In this document: positions 1 through 8,972 of the stretch, piece by piece | How positions within the stretch are numbered: position 1 is the first letter of the stretch | Layout: every line of letters begins with the position of its first letter | NCBI GenBank assembly: GCA_017460515.1 | Contig: JAFUAY010000010.1 | Location: 62,001 to 126,000, forward strand | Reading direction: 5' to 3' | Length of the DNA: 64,000 bases | DNA from: Prevotella sp. | Lineage (GTDB): Bacteria > Bacteroidota > Bacteroidia > Bacteroidales > Bacteroidaceae | Position numbers and translations under genes: made by a program | Notes under the pieces: generated by a model | What the model was told of the DNA's origin: nothing | The model's database searches: none | What the model saw: only the letters and a program-made list of their open reading frames with translations

Positions 1-471
1 AGGAATATCACTATTTTCAACCTTCAGTTTGCCATCTTTCTCCTCATAGAAGATATGATAGTTGTCAAGAACTGTTTTCATGTCTACCTTGGCTGAGGCC
101 TCCAGAATCTCATTACCATCAAGGCGATACTCGTAAACAGGAATATAACCGTTTAGTGCCAACTTGAACACATAGGTAAAGAGGTTCAGCTGCTTACCTA
201 AAGGCTCTACCGGATAGTATAAACCAGAGTTTGCCTCCTCGTTCAGGTCTATCTCGCGATAGATATCTCGGCGCCATACTACATCCTCTGGCATATCGAC
301 TGCCGTGGGATACATGATACGCATACGCTGGCTCATACCATTCTGATTCGTCTGAGCACCCTGTTGCTGAGCAGCGGTCTTTTCATTCTTCTGAACTCGG
401 CTCTTCTTCGGCTGTGCTGTTATCATTCCAGCAGTCAGCAATATCATCAACATTAATAATAGTCGTTTCAT
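1..471 (-). CDS. gldN: GldN, T9SS motor-associated ring protein (partial, 3' end beyond window)
   Basis: The first 157 codons are present and the C-terminus lies beyond base 1. GldN forms, with GldK, the periplasmic ring of the type IX secretion system under the outer membrane. The start ATG is followed by a signal peptide with a Leu/Met-rich core ending near TAQ. The mature part contains the GldN-like stretch WRRDIYREIDL and the later LYYPVEP. It lies 15 bp downstream of gldM, last of the visible porP-gldK-gldL-gldM-gldN series, which is the usual order. Identification rests on both motif and position. Confidence 0.93.
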   Translation of the reverse strand, partial: MKRLLLMLMILLTAGMITAQPKKSRVQKNEKTAAQQQGAQTNQNGMSQRMRIMYPTAVDMPEDVVWRRDIYREIDLNEEANSGLYYPVEPLGKQLNLFTYVFKLALNGYIPVYEYRLDGNEILEASAKVDMKTVLDNYHIFYEEKDGKLKVENSDIP

Positions 472-486
472 ATACGGATAGATTCT

Positions 487-2052
487 TTATTTCACAATTA
501 TTTCCATTGAACTGGGCAAAGTTCGTTCAATACCATCAGGGCCGATTGCTTTCACGCGAGAAATGTAGAAGCGACGGTTACGAGCCAGTTTGCGGAATGT
601 ATCCTTCTGGCGGGCTGTAAACTGCGCACCCTCGCCTACCATAGGCACGGCATTACCCATATTGTCGTAGAATACTGTCTCGAACGAAAGCACACGGAAT
701 CCGATATCAAGAACACCATCATCAATAGCAGCGCCAATGCCCGTAATATCCATTAGGTCGCGCTTAGCCATTCCACCGCCTTTAAAACGAGTAGGATTGC
801 CTTTTTCGTCTTTCATATCAATATAAGGTGTAGGATCGGGCAACTTACGCACACGGAAAGCAAACTGTCCCATTTGTTGCGTACGGCCTGTATTCGTTGA
901 TGTTACAGTAATAACTGCATCCTGACCTATCTTTGACGGACGTGCAATATACTTGCCTGGGCCTACAGGCTGAAGGGTACCGTTTGTCATTGTTGCCTGA
1001 ATCTTATTAAGCGGTACGCCAGGAACTGAAACACTGATAGGATTACTATAGCCAGCATACAGCATGTTCATCAGATCTGCACTGACTGTTGCACTAGGGT
1101 CAACTACAGTGTACTTCTGTTCAAAATCACGACGAATTCGATCTCCATTACCATTAACCGTCTCAATATGTCCTGATAGTGTAAAATCGCCCGTACGTCC
1201 ACAGATAATCTCATATACATTATCCTTCAGGTCCATTTTCTGATTACCAATATACACATCAGGAATCTGAGTGGTATCAACAGCTGCCATCACGATATGG
1301 GCTGAGAACTTATCACCACGAACAATGGTCTGAGAGTTTGGAATGACGAAAGCATTCAATGCATTCACACGAATATCCTTCACGTCAATATTCTGTACCA
1401 GGGTGTGAAGCACCTCGCCCTCTGCATAGCGTACATCATTCTGCAATTTTGACAACAAGGTAACAGCGGCTGCAGCTGGCATGGCCTCAAACATATGTTC
1501 TTGCCAGTTCTTACCCAATGAAGCAGGCGTATTGGCTACTTCAGTTGTAAGGTTGCTCTCAATGATTTTCTGCTGAGCGGTGTCGGGCACCATCTTTACC
1601 ATACGTTCACGGAAAGAATCGATTGCCTTTTTCAATTCCTCACCACGTCCACGGCCAGGGGCTAACATCACCTGATTGGCAGCTTCCAAGTCCTCCTTGC
1701 TCTGAATATTCGAAGGATCTCCATGCTTACCATCTGCCTCGATAGCTATGGCGAGTTTCAACTCAGCCGCAAAGTCATAAAGTGAATCACTCATATGTTT
1801 CACCATCTGAGCTTTGTCATACCATTCTTTCACTTTCTGAGGATTCGTCTTCATCTGTTGTTCGAAATCCTCATATATCGCCATATTCTCCTTGGCAGAG
1901 TTTTCTGTGGTACGGTTCAGACTCTTTTCCACAATATCGAAACCGTTGAGCACCTCGTTAGAGACGTTCAATGCCAGCATTGCCATCAACACCACATACA
2001 TGAGGTTGATCATCTTCTGGCGCGGAGATACGGGTCTTTTCTTAATTGCCAT
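487..2052 (-). CDS. gldM: GldM, T9SS inner-membrane motor subunit
   Basis: This 521-residue protein is the GldM partner of GldL in the proton-powered T9SS motor. The N-terminus begins MAIKKRPVSPRQKMINLMYV, the family signature, and its single membrane helix (about residues 15-35) runs into the motif ALNVSNEVLNGF. The rest is a long periplasmic domain array that reaches the GldK/N ring. Length matches the family. The start ATG is 33 bp after gldL and gldN follows 15 bp later, so the genes are surely co-transcribed. Nothing is truncated. Confidence 0.97.
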   Translation of the reverse strand: MAIKKRPVSPRQKMINLMYVVLMAMLALNVSNEVLNGFDIVEKSLNRTTENSAKENMAIYEDFEQQMKTNPQKVKEWYDKAQMVKHMSDSLYDFAAELKLAIAIEADGKHGDPSNIQSKEDLEAANQVMLAPGRGRGEELKKAIDSFRERMVKMVPDTAQQKIIESNLTTEVANTPASLGKNWQEHMFEAMPAAAAVTLLSKLQNDVRYAEGEVLHTLVQNIDVKDIRVNALNAFVIPNSQTIVRGDKFSAHIVMAAVDTTQIPDVYIGNQKMDLKDNVYEIICGRTGDFTLSGHIETVNGNGDRIRRDFEQKYTVVDPSATVSADLMNMLYAGYSNPISVSVPGVPLNKIQATMTNGTLQPVGPGKYIARPSKIGQDAVITVTSTNTGRTQQMGQFAFRVRKLPDPTPYIDMKDEKGNPTRFKGGGMAKRDLMDITGIGAAIDDGVLDIGFRVLSFETVFYDNMGNAVPMVGEGAQFTARQKDTFRKLARNRRFYISRVKAIGPDGIERTLPSSMEIIVK

Positions 2053-2085
2053 AGTCCTTTTATGATTATTCAGACACCCTATTCC

Positions 2086-2976
2086 TTAAACGAGGGGACG
2101 AGGGGGCATATTAGTAGTCATTGCCTCAATCATGCGGGCATAGATACGATTCAACTCTGCAATCTGTTCTGCCATCTTACGCGTCTGATCGTTGATTTCA
2201 TCGATAGTACCAATCTGCTGGCTTGCACCCTTCAGTTGCATCTCATAGACCTTGCTGATACCAGTCAAGGTACGATTCAGATTCTCCATTTCCTCAGAGT
2301 CGTGCTCCAGACGACCTATTTGCTCAGATACTTTCTGAAGTGTTTCAGTGAATTTCTTCAGCTGCTCCACATAATTGTCAGTAGCTTCTTCCATTTCTTC
2401 GGCATCAATCTCAGGTAGTTCGGGCTGAACAGTTCCTCCCACAATACCACCAATGACACCACCTCCTATAACACCGGTACCGCCACCAACGGCACCACTG
2501 CCACCAGCAATGCCATTGTCACCGACAGCACCACTGCCACCAATAACGCCAGTACTGCCACCGCCACCAAAGCTAATAGTGCCATCAGCGGGTTCCGTTT
2601 GTTGCGATTCCATCGCAACTCCACCGCCACCACCAATTATAATGGTGCCACCGCCAGCAGACGCGCCCTGCTGTATGCCTGCATTTTCAATGACTGTACC
2701 TTCTTCATCCACGACATGAGTGGGAAGATCTTTTCCGTCTTCTGTCTTATCAAATGGACGATCAAAGCCTGCAATAAAGAACACCAACACCTCAGTACCC
2801 ATACCCAGGAAGAGCATAAAGTTTGCGCCAGGAAGGTGTGTCAGCTTAAAGAGAGCACCTAAGATAACGATAGAGGCACCCCAGCTGTATGCATAGTTCA
2901 TGAACGTCTGTCCTGGAACGCTATCAAGCCACTTCTGCAGTCGATAGATAATATTGAATTTACTATACGTAGTCAT
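2086..2976 (-). CDS. gldL: GldL, T9SS inner-membrane motor subunit with Gly-rich expansion
   Basis: This 296-residue protein is the GldL half of the T9SS motor. Two membrane helices lie at about residues 25-75 (the region containing NYAYSWGASIVILGALFK and FLGMGTEVLVFFIAGFDRP), as expected. The C-terminal half is an alpha-helical cytoplasmic coiled coil. Between them, about residues 105-180, is a low-complexity stretch rich in Gly, Val and Ile (repeats such as GGSGAVG and GVIGG). It makes the protein longer than the roughly 215 residues I recall as typical. Reading frame is intact on both sides, so this is a real expansion and not a frameshift. Confidence 0.95.
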   Translation of the reverse strand: MTTYSKFNIIYRLQKWLDSVPGQTFMNYAYSWGASIVILGALFKLTHLPGANFMLFLGMGTEVLVFFIAGFDRPFDKTEDGKDLPTHVVDEEGTVIENAGIQQGASAGGGTIIIGGGGGVAMESQQTEPADGTISFGGGGSTGVIGGSGAVGDNGIAGGSGAVGGGTGVIGGGVIGGIVGGTVQPELPEIDAEEMEEATDNYVEQLKKFTETLQKVSEQIGRLEHDSEEMENLNRTLTGISKVYEMQLKGASQQIGTIDEINDQTRKMAEQIAELNRIYARMIEAMTTNMPPRPLV

Positions 2977-3044
2977 GCGTTAATTCGTTGTTACGGTTTT
3001 CGATATTTCATTATTTCAATATTTCGGAATTGCATCTATCCCTA

Positions 3045-4538
3045 TTATCTCTTCTTTGCAGAAGCCTTTACAGGTCTAGCTTTCTCGCTTGTGGTATTTG
3101 CCAACGAACGAACACAACGGAATCCGATGTACGAACGGGGTTGGTTCTGGTATTCACTGGAACGCCATGCAGAGCGGATATAGCTCTCAGGATCTTTCCA
3201 GGAGCCGCCACGCACGCTCTTTTTCTTCAAACGATATGGATCTTCAATAGCCGCATTATATGAAAGCTCAGGATTTAGGTCGTTCATCGCATCTACTCCT
3301 GCCTCAGTATAAATGGTCGAAGTCCATTCCGCCACATTACCAGCCATGTCATATAGTCCATTGGAGTTAGAAGAGTATATTCCAACCTTACTGGTAATCA
3401 AGTTTCCATCCTTTGTATAATTACCATTATCGGGCTTGAAGTTTGCATAGAAACAACCCTTTCCACTGGCTACATCTTCGTTTGACCACGGGAACTCATT
3501 CTGTTCCTTTCCACGCGCTGCATATTCCCACTCTGCTTCAGTCGGCAGACGATAACGCTGCACATATCGTGCGGCAGGGCCGAGACCTTTCAACAGAAAT
3601 TCAGTACGCCAGGCACAGAAAGCATTTGCCTGTTCCCAGGTTACGCCAACTACAGGATAGTCATTGTATGCCGGATTAGAGAAATAATTGCGCATATACA
3701 CTTCGTTCTCTGCATTTGGGAAGTCATTCACCCAACAAGTAGTATCTGGGAAGATATTCACAATATAAGTATTCAGGAAATCCCAAGGTCCTGTCAATTG
3801 TCGGTTGATGGTCTGACGCACAATCTTACCTTCATCGTCAATATAAGCGGTATCCTTGGATATCATAACCTGCTCAGCAGGATTCACCTGTACATCAGTG
3901 TTCAGGTTACGTTCTGAAGGATTTAAACGATTGCGACGTTTAGCGGCCTCAACATAGTTATAGACCTCATATCGATAGTTCATTTGGGAACAGTCAAGCA
4001 TCCTCTCCCCAGTAACGGGGTTCGTTACATAAACGCTCTGTAACGCACGCTGTTCGTCCTCATTGGGTTTTCTTGGCAAAGCCTTTTTCCAGTTCAGATG
4101 GGGTTTTACAGGATCACCATTCTTATCTTCTTCAATCTTATAGCTCTCATCACCACCATAGTTTGGGTCTGCCATGCGCTCACGGATGATAGAATCACGC
4201 ACATAATAGACAAATTGACGATACTCAGAATTGGTTATCTCGGTATCATCCATCCAGAAGCCATCTACTGAGATATCTCTAATAGGCGTCTGCTTTCCCC
4301 AAAGGGTATCTGTATTCTCCATGCCCATGTGCAGATGACCACGCTTGATAAGAACCATACCATAGGGAGCCGGCTCTGAGAATGAACGTCCGCCAGCTCC
4401 TGTCAGTTCACCACCAGAAGCAGTTGTCGATTTACTGCCGAAACAGCCAGTAAGTAACATCAAAAAGGCAAAAAGGCAAAAAGACATGAACGTCTTCAGC
4501 ACCTTACCTTGCATTTTATGTTTCATATTCTGTATCAT
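3045..4538 (-). CDS. gldK: GldK, T9SS outer-membrane ring lipoprotein
   Basis: A 497-residue lipoprotein with a formylglycine-generating-enzyme/sulfatase-modifying fold (about residues 60-480), the known architecture of GldK/PorK. The lipobox LLTGC is preceded by a hydrophobic stretch (FCLFAFLML). FGE-family landmarks include RLPTEAEWEYAARG, YDMAGNVAEW and SVRGGSW near the C-terminus. GldK forms a ring with GldN on the periplasmic side of the outer membrane. Start ATG at 4538 lies 23 bp after porP; an alternative in-frame ATG at 4526 would also keep the signal peptide. A 68-bp gap precedes gldL. Confidence 0.95.
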   Translation of the reverse strand: MIQNMKHKMQGKVLKTFMSFCLFAFLMLLTGCFGSKSTTASGGELTGAGGRSFSEPAPYGMVLIKRGHLHMGMENTDTLWGKQTPIRDISVDGFWMDDTEITNSEYRQFVYYVRDSIIRERMADPNYGGDESYKIEEDKNGDPVKPHLNWKKALPRKPNEDEQRALQSVYVTNPVTGERMLDCSQMNYRYEVYNYVEAAKRRNRLNPSERNLNTDVQVNPAEQVMISKDTAYIDDEGKIVRQTINRQLTGPWDFLNTYIVNIFPDTTCWVNDFPNAENEVYMRNYFSNPAYNDYPVVGVTWEQANAFCAWRTEFLLKGLGPAARYVQRYRLPTEAEWEYAARGKEQNEFPWSNEDVASGKGCFYANFKPDNGNYTKDGNLITSKVGIYSSNSNGLYDMAGNVAEWTSTIYTEAGVDAMNDLNPELSYNAAIEDPYRLKKKSVRGGSWKDPESYIRSAWRSSEYQNQPRSYIGFRCVRSLANTTSEKARPVKASAKKR

Positions 4539-4561
4539 TTATCTTATTGTTTCATACTCTA

Positions 4562-5500
4562 CTAAAGCAGTCTTACCGACTGATGACGATTCCTTCCTTT
4601 TTTAAAGAGGTTCAAATCAGTTTGATAGCCCACAAGCAGCTCATGGCTTCCGTTTCCAAGACTGACACCATTGGTATAAGCCTCATAACTATAGCCCAGG
4701 ATGATTCCATGGACAAAGCCACCAATATATACAGTTACGGAGTTTGTTGGACTATATCCTATACCCGCATACATCATTTTCTTCTCATGCTGGTAAGTCA
4801 GTCTTCCAGTTATATCAGCTCGATAGGCCACTCCGTCTGTACGTCCCAACACTGAAGGCTGTATTGAAAGAAACGGATTTCTCAACCGAATATTGCCTCC
4901 TGCAGTAAAATAATATGAACGTGAGAGTTGCAATTCATTGGTCTCGCCCATTTCGACAGTTGGTGCCAAAGCATGCATCACAGAAGCTCCAGCATACCAA
5001 TTACGTTGGGAATAATAGAGTCCCGCATCCATATCAAAGGCAGAGCCTGTCAGTTGTGAGGTGGTAAACGTGGGATCATTCCCTTCTTCCAATTCCAACT
5101 TTGAACCATCAAAATTCTCACCTATAAACGTAGGCTGAACGCCAATACTCAACACACCACCCAAAAGTTTTAATTTGAATGCATATTGCAAGGCAAAAGA
5201 ATTGTGTGAGAACAAGCCAATCTTATCATTGACGAACTTTGCGCCAACGCCGTGATAGGCGCCTATCAGATAGAAGGGAAGATCTGCCGAGGCATACATG
5301 GTCTTTGGATTATTTTGGAAGCCAGTAAGCGTCATGTTATATGCCACTGCAACGTTTATCTTCTCTTGTTTACCAGCAGCACCGGGATTAAAGTATGTCT
5401 CCATCGCCCAATAGTGGCTGAACGACGGATCATATTGTGCTTGTACCTCATCAAGAACTACAATCGCAAAAGTCAATATCCAAAGAATACGCCTTAACAC
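4562..5500 (-). CDS. PorP/SprF family outer-membrane protein
   Basis: A 312-residue beta-barrel protein of the PorP/SprF family, which in T9SS loci sits just before gldK and acts as an outer-membrane partner for surface exposure of cargo. It has a signal peptide ending near VQAQ, followed by the family start YDPSFSHYWAMETYFNPGAAG. Alternating aromatic strands follow. The reading frame opens with GTG (5500-5498); I see no better ATG in frame. It lies only 28 bp downstream of the GH67 gene on the same strand with no convincing terminator between, so it may be reached by transcription from the xylan operon. Confidence 0.9.
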   Translation of the reverse strand: MLRRILWILTFAIVVLDEVQAQYDPSFSHYWAMETYFNPGAAGKQEKINVAVAYNMTLTGFQNNPKTMYASADLPFYLIGAYHGVGAKFVNDKIGLFSHNSFALQYAFKLKLLGGVLSIGVQPTFIGENFDGSKLELEEGNDPTFTTSQLTGSAFDMDAGLYYSQRNWYAGASVMHALAPTVEMGETNELQLSRSYYFTAGGNIRLRNPFLSIQPSVLGRTDGVAYRADITGRLTYQHEKKMMYAGIGYSPTNSVTVYIGGFVHGIILGYSYEAYTNGVSLGNGSHELLVGYQTDLNLFKKGRNRHQSVRLL

Positions 5501-5528
5501 ATTTTACATAACGCAGGCGCTCAGCGTT

Positions 5529-7412
5529 TTATTGTGCAAAGCCACCAAAATAGCCTACGCAGGTCTGCTGCCACTCTGTTGCATCTTTCAGTTGCTGCTC
5601 CAGCTTTTGGTCTACTTCCTGCCATCGCTGTTCGTCAATTTGTGACTTCACATGCTGCCAGAGTTCTTTAAAAGACTCTACCTCTTTCACTCCACGGTCA
5701 TAGCGATACTGTAGCTCTTCCCAAAGCGTACGTCCGCTCAGCATACGATAGTTCCAAGGCAGATGATGGAACCACAAAAGATATTGCTCAGGACAGGTTG
5801 AAGGCTGATCATACATAGAAGCGTATGGTTCACGGTACTGTCTCGTAGCTCCAGTGCCACTGGTCGAACGATTAAAGCCAATTCCGTTTTTATCAGCCTT
5901 ATGATAATAGATAGGACACCATTCTAAAGGATAACTTGCAATAAAGCCATCTGGCTCTGGTCCCATATGATGATCAAACTTAAAGATATGATGAAGTCCC
6001 AAAGGCATCATATAGTCGACACAAGCTTCTCGCGAACGAAGCATCATACCTGTTATCTTAGAAATGAAAGATGACAAATGAGAGATTTGATTAGTATCCT
6101 TCGTTTTTATTTGTGAACTATTTTCCGTAAAAGTCTGTGAGAGCCACTCCTCAGCAATCTGTTTTGAAGAGAGTGACGGATTCCAAGCCAGACGTCCAAA
6201 GGCATACCAGTTGGCCTGAGCGAAGTGATGACCACACCAATTCTTATCATTGCCAATGTTAGATACGCCTGCAATACCGACAATCTTTCCGCGTTGCAAG
6301 GTCTTCGTTTGAAGATTGGGCATAGAGAAGTATGGGCTTACAAAGGAAAAGAACTCTTTCCACATTGGAGCCAGAAACACCAAATGTTGTCCTTGTCCTA
6401 AATACTCCTGAGTAATCTGCAATTCTGCCATTTGAGGCGTTTGTCTCATATGATCGAAAATAGGTGCATACGGTTCACGAGGTTGAAAATCTAATGGACC
6501 GTTCTTTGACTGGAGAATCACATTATCGCGGAATTTCCCGTCGAGTTCAGCAAACTCACTGACTGCCTGCATCACTCTATCTTCGCCCTTATGCTTGGCG
6601 CCATAAACAAAAGAACGCCACATCACGATACCCCCAAAGGGCTTCAGGGCATCAGCCAGCATATTGGCTCCGTCTGCATGAGTACGTCCATAGTCAAACG
6701 GTCCTGGCTGACCTTCTGAATTTGCCTTCACAAGAAAACCGCCAAAATCAGGAATCTGCCTGTAAATCTCTTGTGCCTTCCGTTTCCACCAAAGCTTTAC
6801 TCTGGCATCCAACGGATCGGCTGTAGGCAGATCTCCCAATGCTTTCGGTGATCCAAAGTTTACGGAAAGATAGACTTTAATACCCCACGGACGCAGAATA
6901 TCAGCTATTTCTTTCACCTTATTTATATACACGCGCGTGAGCATCTTAGGCGAAGCATTCACGTTGTTAAGAACTGTGCCATTGATTCCTATGGAAGCAT
7001 TGGCCTCAGCATATGCTTGAATACGCTGCTTGTCAATCACGAAATCGACATTTTTCTCCAATTCCTTCAGCCAGAAGATACTTAGACCAGCATATCCACG
7101 CTCTATGGAGCCATCAATATTATCCCAATGGTTCAGAATGCGCAAGCGGAAGAACGGATGTGACTCTCCCTGTTCACCTCGCAACCAGGCATAGCGTCCG
7201 TAAAGCAAGCCCTGCTGAGTGCGCGCCCTGATTGTTTTTCCTGTAATACAATAGCCGTCATCATCGGGCATTGAGGAGTCAACGACAAGGGTCAGTGACT
7301 TAAAAAGTTCAACATTATCTTGTCGCAGCCAAAGTCGACTGCCATCCTCAGCATTAATTGTTAGTACTGAAAAGGATATAGTTAGGGTTATGATGAAGAA
7401 TAGTTTTTTCAT
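5529..7412 (-). CDS. GH67 alpha-glucuronidase
   Basis: A 627-residue secreted or periplasmic GH67 enzyme that removes (4-O-methyl)glucuronic acid from the non-reducing end of xylo-oligosaccharides. A signal peptide (FFIITLTISFSVLTINA) precedes the catalytic domain. Expected catalytic groups are visible: the general acid Glu in KANSEGQPGP (about residue 233), and Asp in PLDFQPREP (about 307) with Glu in TQEYLGQG (about 335). The family motif YMMPLGLHH is near residue 470. A Ser/Gln-rich stretch just before it (about 430-455) looks longer than usual. The start ATG overlaps the sigma factor stop as ATGA, indicating translational coupling. Confidence 0.93.
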   Translation of the reverse strand: MKKLFFIITLTISFSVLTINAEDGSRLWLRQDNVELFKSLTLVVDSSMPDDDGYCITGKTIRARTQQGLLYGRYAWLRGEQGESHPFFRLRILNHWDNIDGSIERGYAGLSIFWLKELEKNVDFVIDKQRIQAYAEANASIGINGTVLNNVNASPKMLTRVYINKVKEIADILRPWGIKVYLSVNFGSPKALGDLPTADPLDARVKLWWKRKAQEIYRQIPDFGGFLVKANSEGQPGPFDYGRTHADGANMLADALKPFGGIVMWRSFVYGAKHKGEDRVMQAVSEFAELDGKFRDNVILQSKNGPLDFQPREPYAPIFDHMRQTPQMAELQITQEYLGQGQHLVFLAPMWKEFFSFVSPYFSMPNLQTKTLQRGKIVGIAGVSNIGNDKNWCGHHFAQANWYAFGRLAWNPSLSSKQIAEEWLSQTFTENSSQIKTKDTNQISHLSSFISKITGMMLRSREACVDYMMPLGLHHIFKFDHHMGPEPDGFIASYPLEWCPIYYHKADKNGIGFNRSTSGTGATRQYREPYASMYDQPSTCPEQYLLWFHHLPWNYRMLSGRTLWEELQYRYDRGVKEVESFKELWQHVKSQIDEQRWQEVDQKLEQQLKDATEWQQTCVGYFGGFAQ

Positions 7413-7906
7413 GAAATATGCCTCAAATAGTTACGCATGAATTTTCGAGCTTGTCCTAAACGGTTCTCTACCGTTTTGTATTTCTCGCCCGTTTCCTTAC
7501 AGATATCACTGACCTGCAAGCCTCCATAGATATGCAAACGATAATAATCCCCACAAGGCTTCGGCAGTCGTGCCAGTCCCCGTTCCATTTGTTCGTGAAT
7601 CTCATGGATGGAGAGTAACGTTTCTGCTGAATTACCTTGTCTCGACGTATAACGCAGTTCGTGCTCAACATCCTTACATACGATATGATGCCTATACCAA
7701 TCTATGACGAGATGTCGGCAAAGCGTATAGACAAGGCTTGGCAACGTGAGTTCACAGATAGGGCGTTGGTCAGAGAGCAACTTTAAGAAAGCCTCCTGCA
7801 CCAAATCTTCTGACTCGTCGACATTGTGTATACGAGCACTCACAAAGGCAAGAATCTCGCCTCTGTGAGCACTGTAATACCGTTCTATAATCTCGTTTTT
7901 ACTCAT
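7409..7906 (-). CDS. ECF RNA polymerase sigma factor (sigma-70 family)
   Basis: A 165-residue ECF-type sigma factor. Region 2 (about residues 8-80) includes DESEDLVQEAFLKLL and the -10-recognition helix area; region 4 (about 105-160) has a helix-turn-helix containing GGLQVSDICKETGEKYKTVENR. No N- or C-terminal extension is present and no anti-sigma (FecR-like) gene adjoins it. It overlaps the upstream GH43 stop by 8 bp and the downstream GH67 start by 4 bp, so its synthesis is coupled to xylan enzymes. Inference: it directs polymerase to xylan or T9SS promoters in a positive loop; the target is not shown by the sequence. Confidence 0.9.
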   Translation of the reverse strand: MSKNEIIERYYSAHRGEILAFVSARIHNVDESEDLVQEAFLKLLSDQRPICELTLPSLVYTLCRHLVIDWYRHHIVCKDVEHELRYTSRQGNSAETLLSIHEIHEQMERGLARLPKPCGDYYRLHIYGGLQVSDICKETGEKYKTVENRLGQARKFMRNYLRHIS

Positions 7907-8939
7907 TCACAACCTTTTGTATAGTGCCGTCCTCGTTGTAGAACAGGCGCTGTACCTTCAGTGAACGCAGATGCGTGATATCGTTGCTTGGTACGCAGTC
8001 ATGATAACAGAGATACCACTGTCCCTTGTACTCTACGATACTATGGTGAGTAGTCCAGCCCACAACTGGGTCGAGAATAACTCCCTGATAGCGGAAAGGT
8101 CCATAGGGATTATCGCCAATGGCATAACACAGGAAATGGCTGTCGCCTGTAGAATAGGAGAAGTAATACTTGCCATTGTACTTATGCATCCACGAAGCCT
8201 CAAAGAAACGATGAGGGTCACCTGCCTTCATAGGTTGTCCATCCTTATCGAGAACGACCAGGCCTCGCGGTGCCTCAGCAAACTGCAGCACATCATCGCT
8301 CATGCGAACCACACAACTCTGGATAGCAGGACTGTCAGCGGTAGTGAAGAGTTCGCCCTGATGGTCTGGTGCAGCGCCCAGATCAATAAGTCCATTTTGG
8401 TCGCCATACTTACCAAAGACAGGTGCAAGACCATTGGGCAGTGGATGCCACCACTGAAGTTGTCCGCCCCATAGTCCGCCAAAATAGCAGTACACTTGTC
8501 CATCATCATCCTTGAACACGCAAGGATCAATGGAGAAAGATCCACGTATGGGCTTATCCTGAGGAATGAACGGACCTTCGGGCTTATCAGCTACAGCCAC
8601 ACCCAACCTAAACACACCGTCATAGGCCTTAGCAGAGAAGATGAGGTAGTACTTGCCATTCTTCTCAACACAGTCGTTATCCCACATCTGCTTCTCGGCC
8701 CATGCGACATCCTTCACGTCAAGGATTACACCGTGATCGGTCACTTCACCATTCTCAATATCATCCCAAGAGAGCACGTGGTAGTCTTTCATCTGGAAGT
8801 GCCCGCCATCATCGTCGAAACACTCACCAGCATCCCAGTCGTGGCTGGGGTAGATATAGAGGCGTCCGTTAAACACATTAGCTGAGGGGTCAGCCATATA
8901 GTCACTTGGAAACAAATAACGTGGTTTCATATCATTCAT
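7899..8939 (-). CDS. GH43 glycoside hydrolase (beta-xylosidase/arabinofuranosidase type)
   Basis: A five-bladed beta-propeller GH43 enzyme, 346 residues, with no signal peptide, so it likely acts on imported xylo-oligosaccharides in the cytoplasm. Inverting-enzyme residues are recognisable: base Asp in YMADPSANV near the N-terminus, pKa-modulating Asp in FSIDPCVF, acid Glu in RFFEASWMH, and the His pair in WTTHHSIVEY. I chose ATG at 8939 over an upstream TTG at 8969, which would start 3 bp after the transporter stop. It lies in the symporter-GH43-sigma-GH67 operon. Substrate (xylose versus arabinose) cannot be settled from sequence alone. Confidence 0.9.
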   Translation of the reverse strand: MNDMKPRYLFPSDYMADPSANVFNGRLYIYPSHDWDAGECFDDDGGHFQMKDYHVLSWDDIENGEVTDHGVILDVKDVAWAEKQMWDNDCVEKNGKYYLIFSAKAYDGVFRLGVAVADKPEGPFIPQDKPIRGSFSIDPCVFKDDDGQVYCYFGGLWGGQLQWWHPLPNGLAPVFGKYGDQNGLIDLGAAPDHQGELFTTADSPAIQSCVVRMSDDVLQFAEAPRGLVVLDKDGQPMKAGDPHRFFEASWMHKYNGKYYFSYSTGDSHFLCYAIGDNPYGPFRYQGVILDPVVGWTTHHSIVEYKGQWYLCYHDCVPSNDITHLRSLKVQRLFYNEDGTIQKVVNE

Positions 8940-8972
8940 TTTTATTGATTCAATTTCTCGTTCTTTCAACTT

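Noticed and set aside
2453-2719. Proline-rich 88-codon frame opposite gldL
   Set aside because: It is simply the reverse reading of the Gly-rich linker of GldL.
5505-5530. Terminator between GH67 and porP
   Set aside because: AACGC...GCGTT gives only a 5-bp stem and its T-run lies on the plus strand, where no gene reads toward it.
6040-6130. Palindromic element inside GH67 (short insert near residues 430-455)
   Set aside because: The sequence looks low-complexity and slightly expanded, but I could not find a matching inverted arm, so it is not reported as a repeat.
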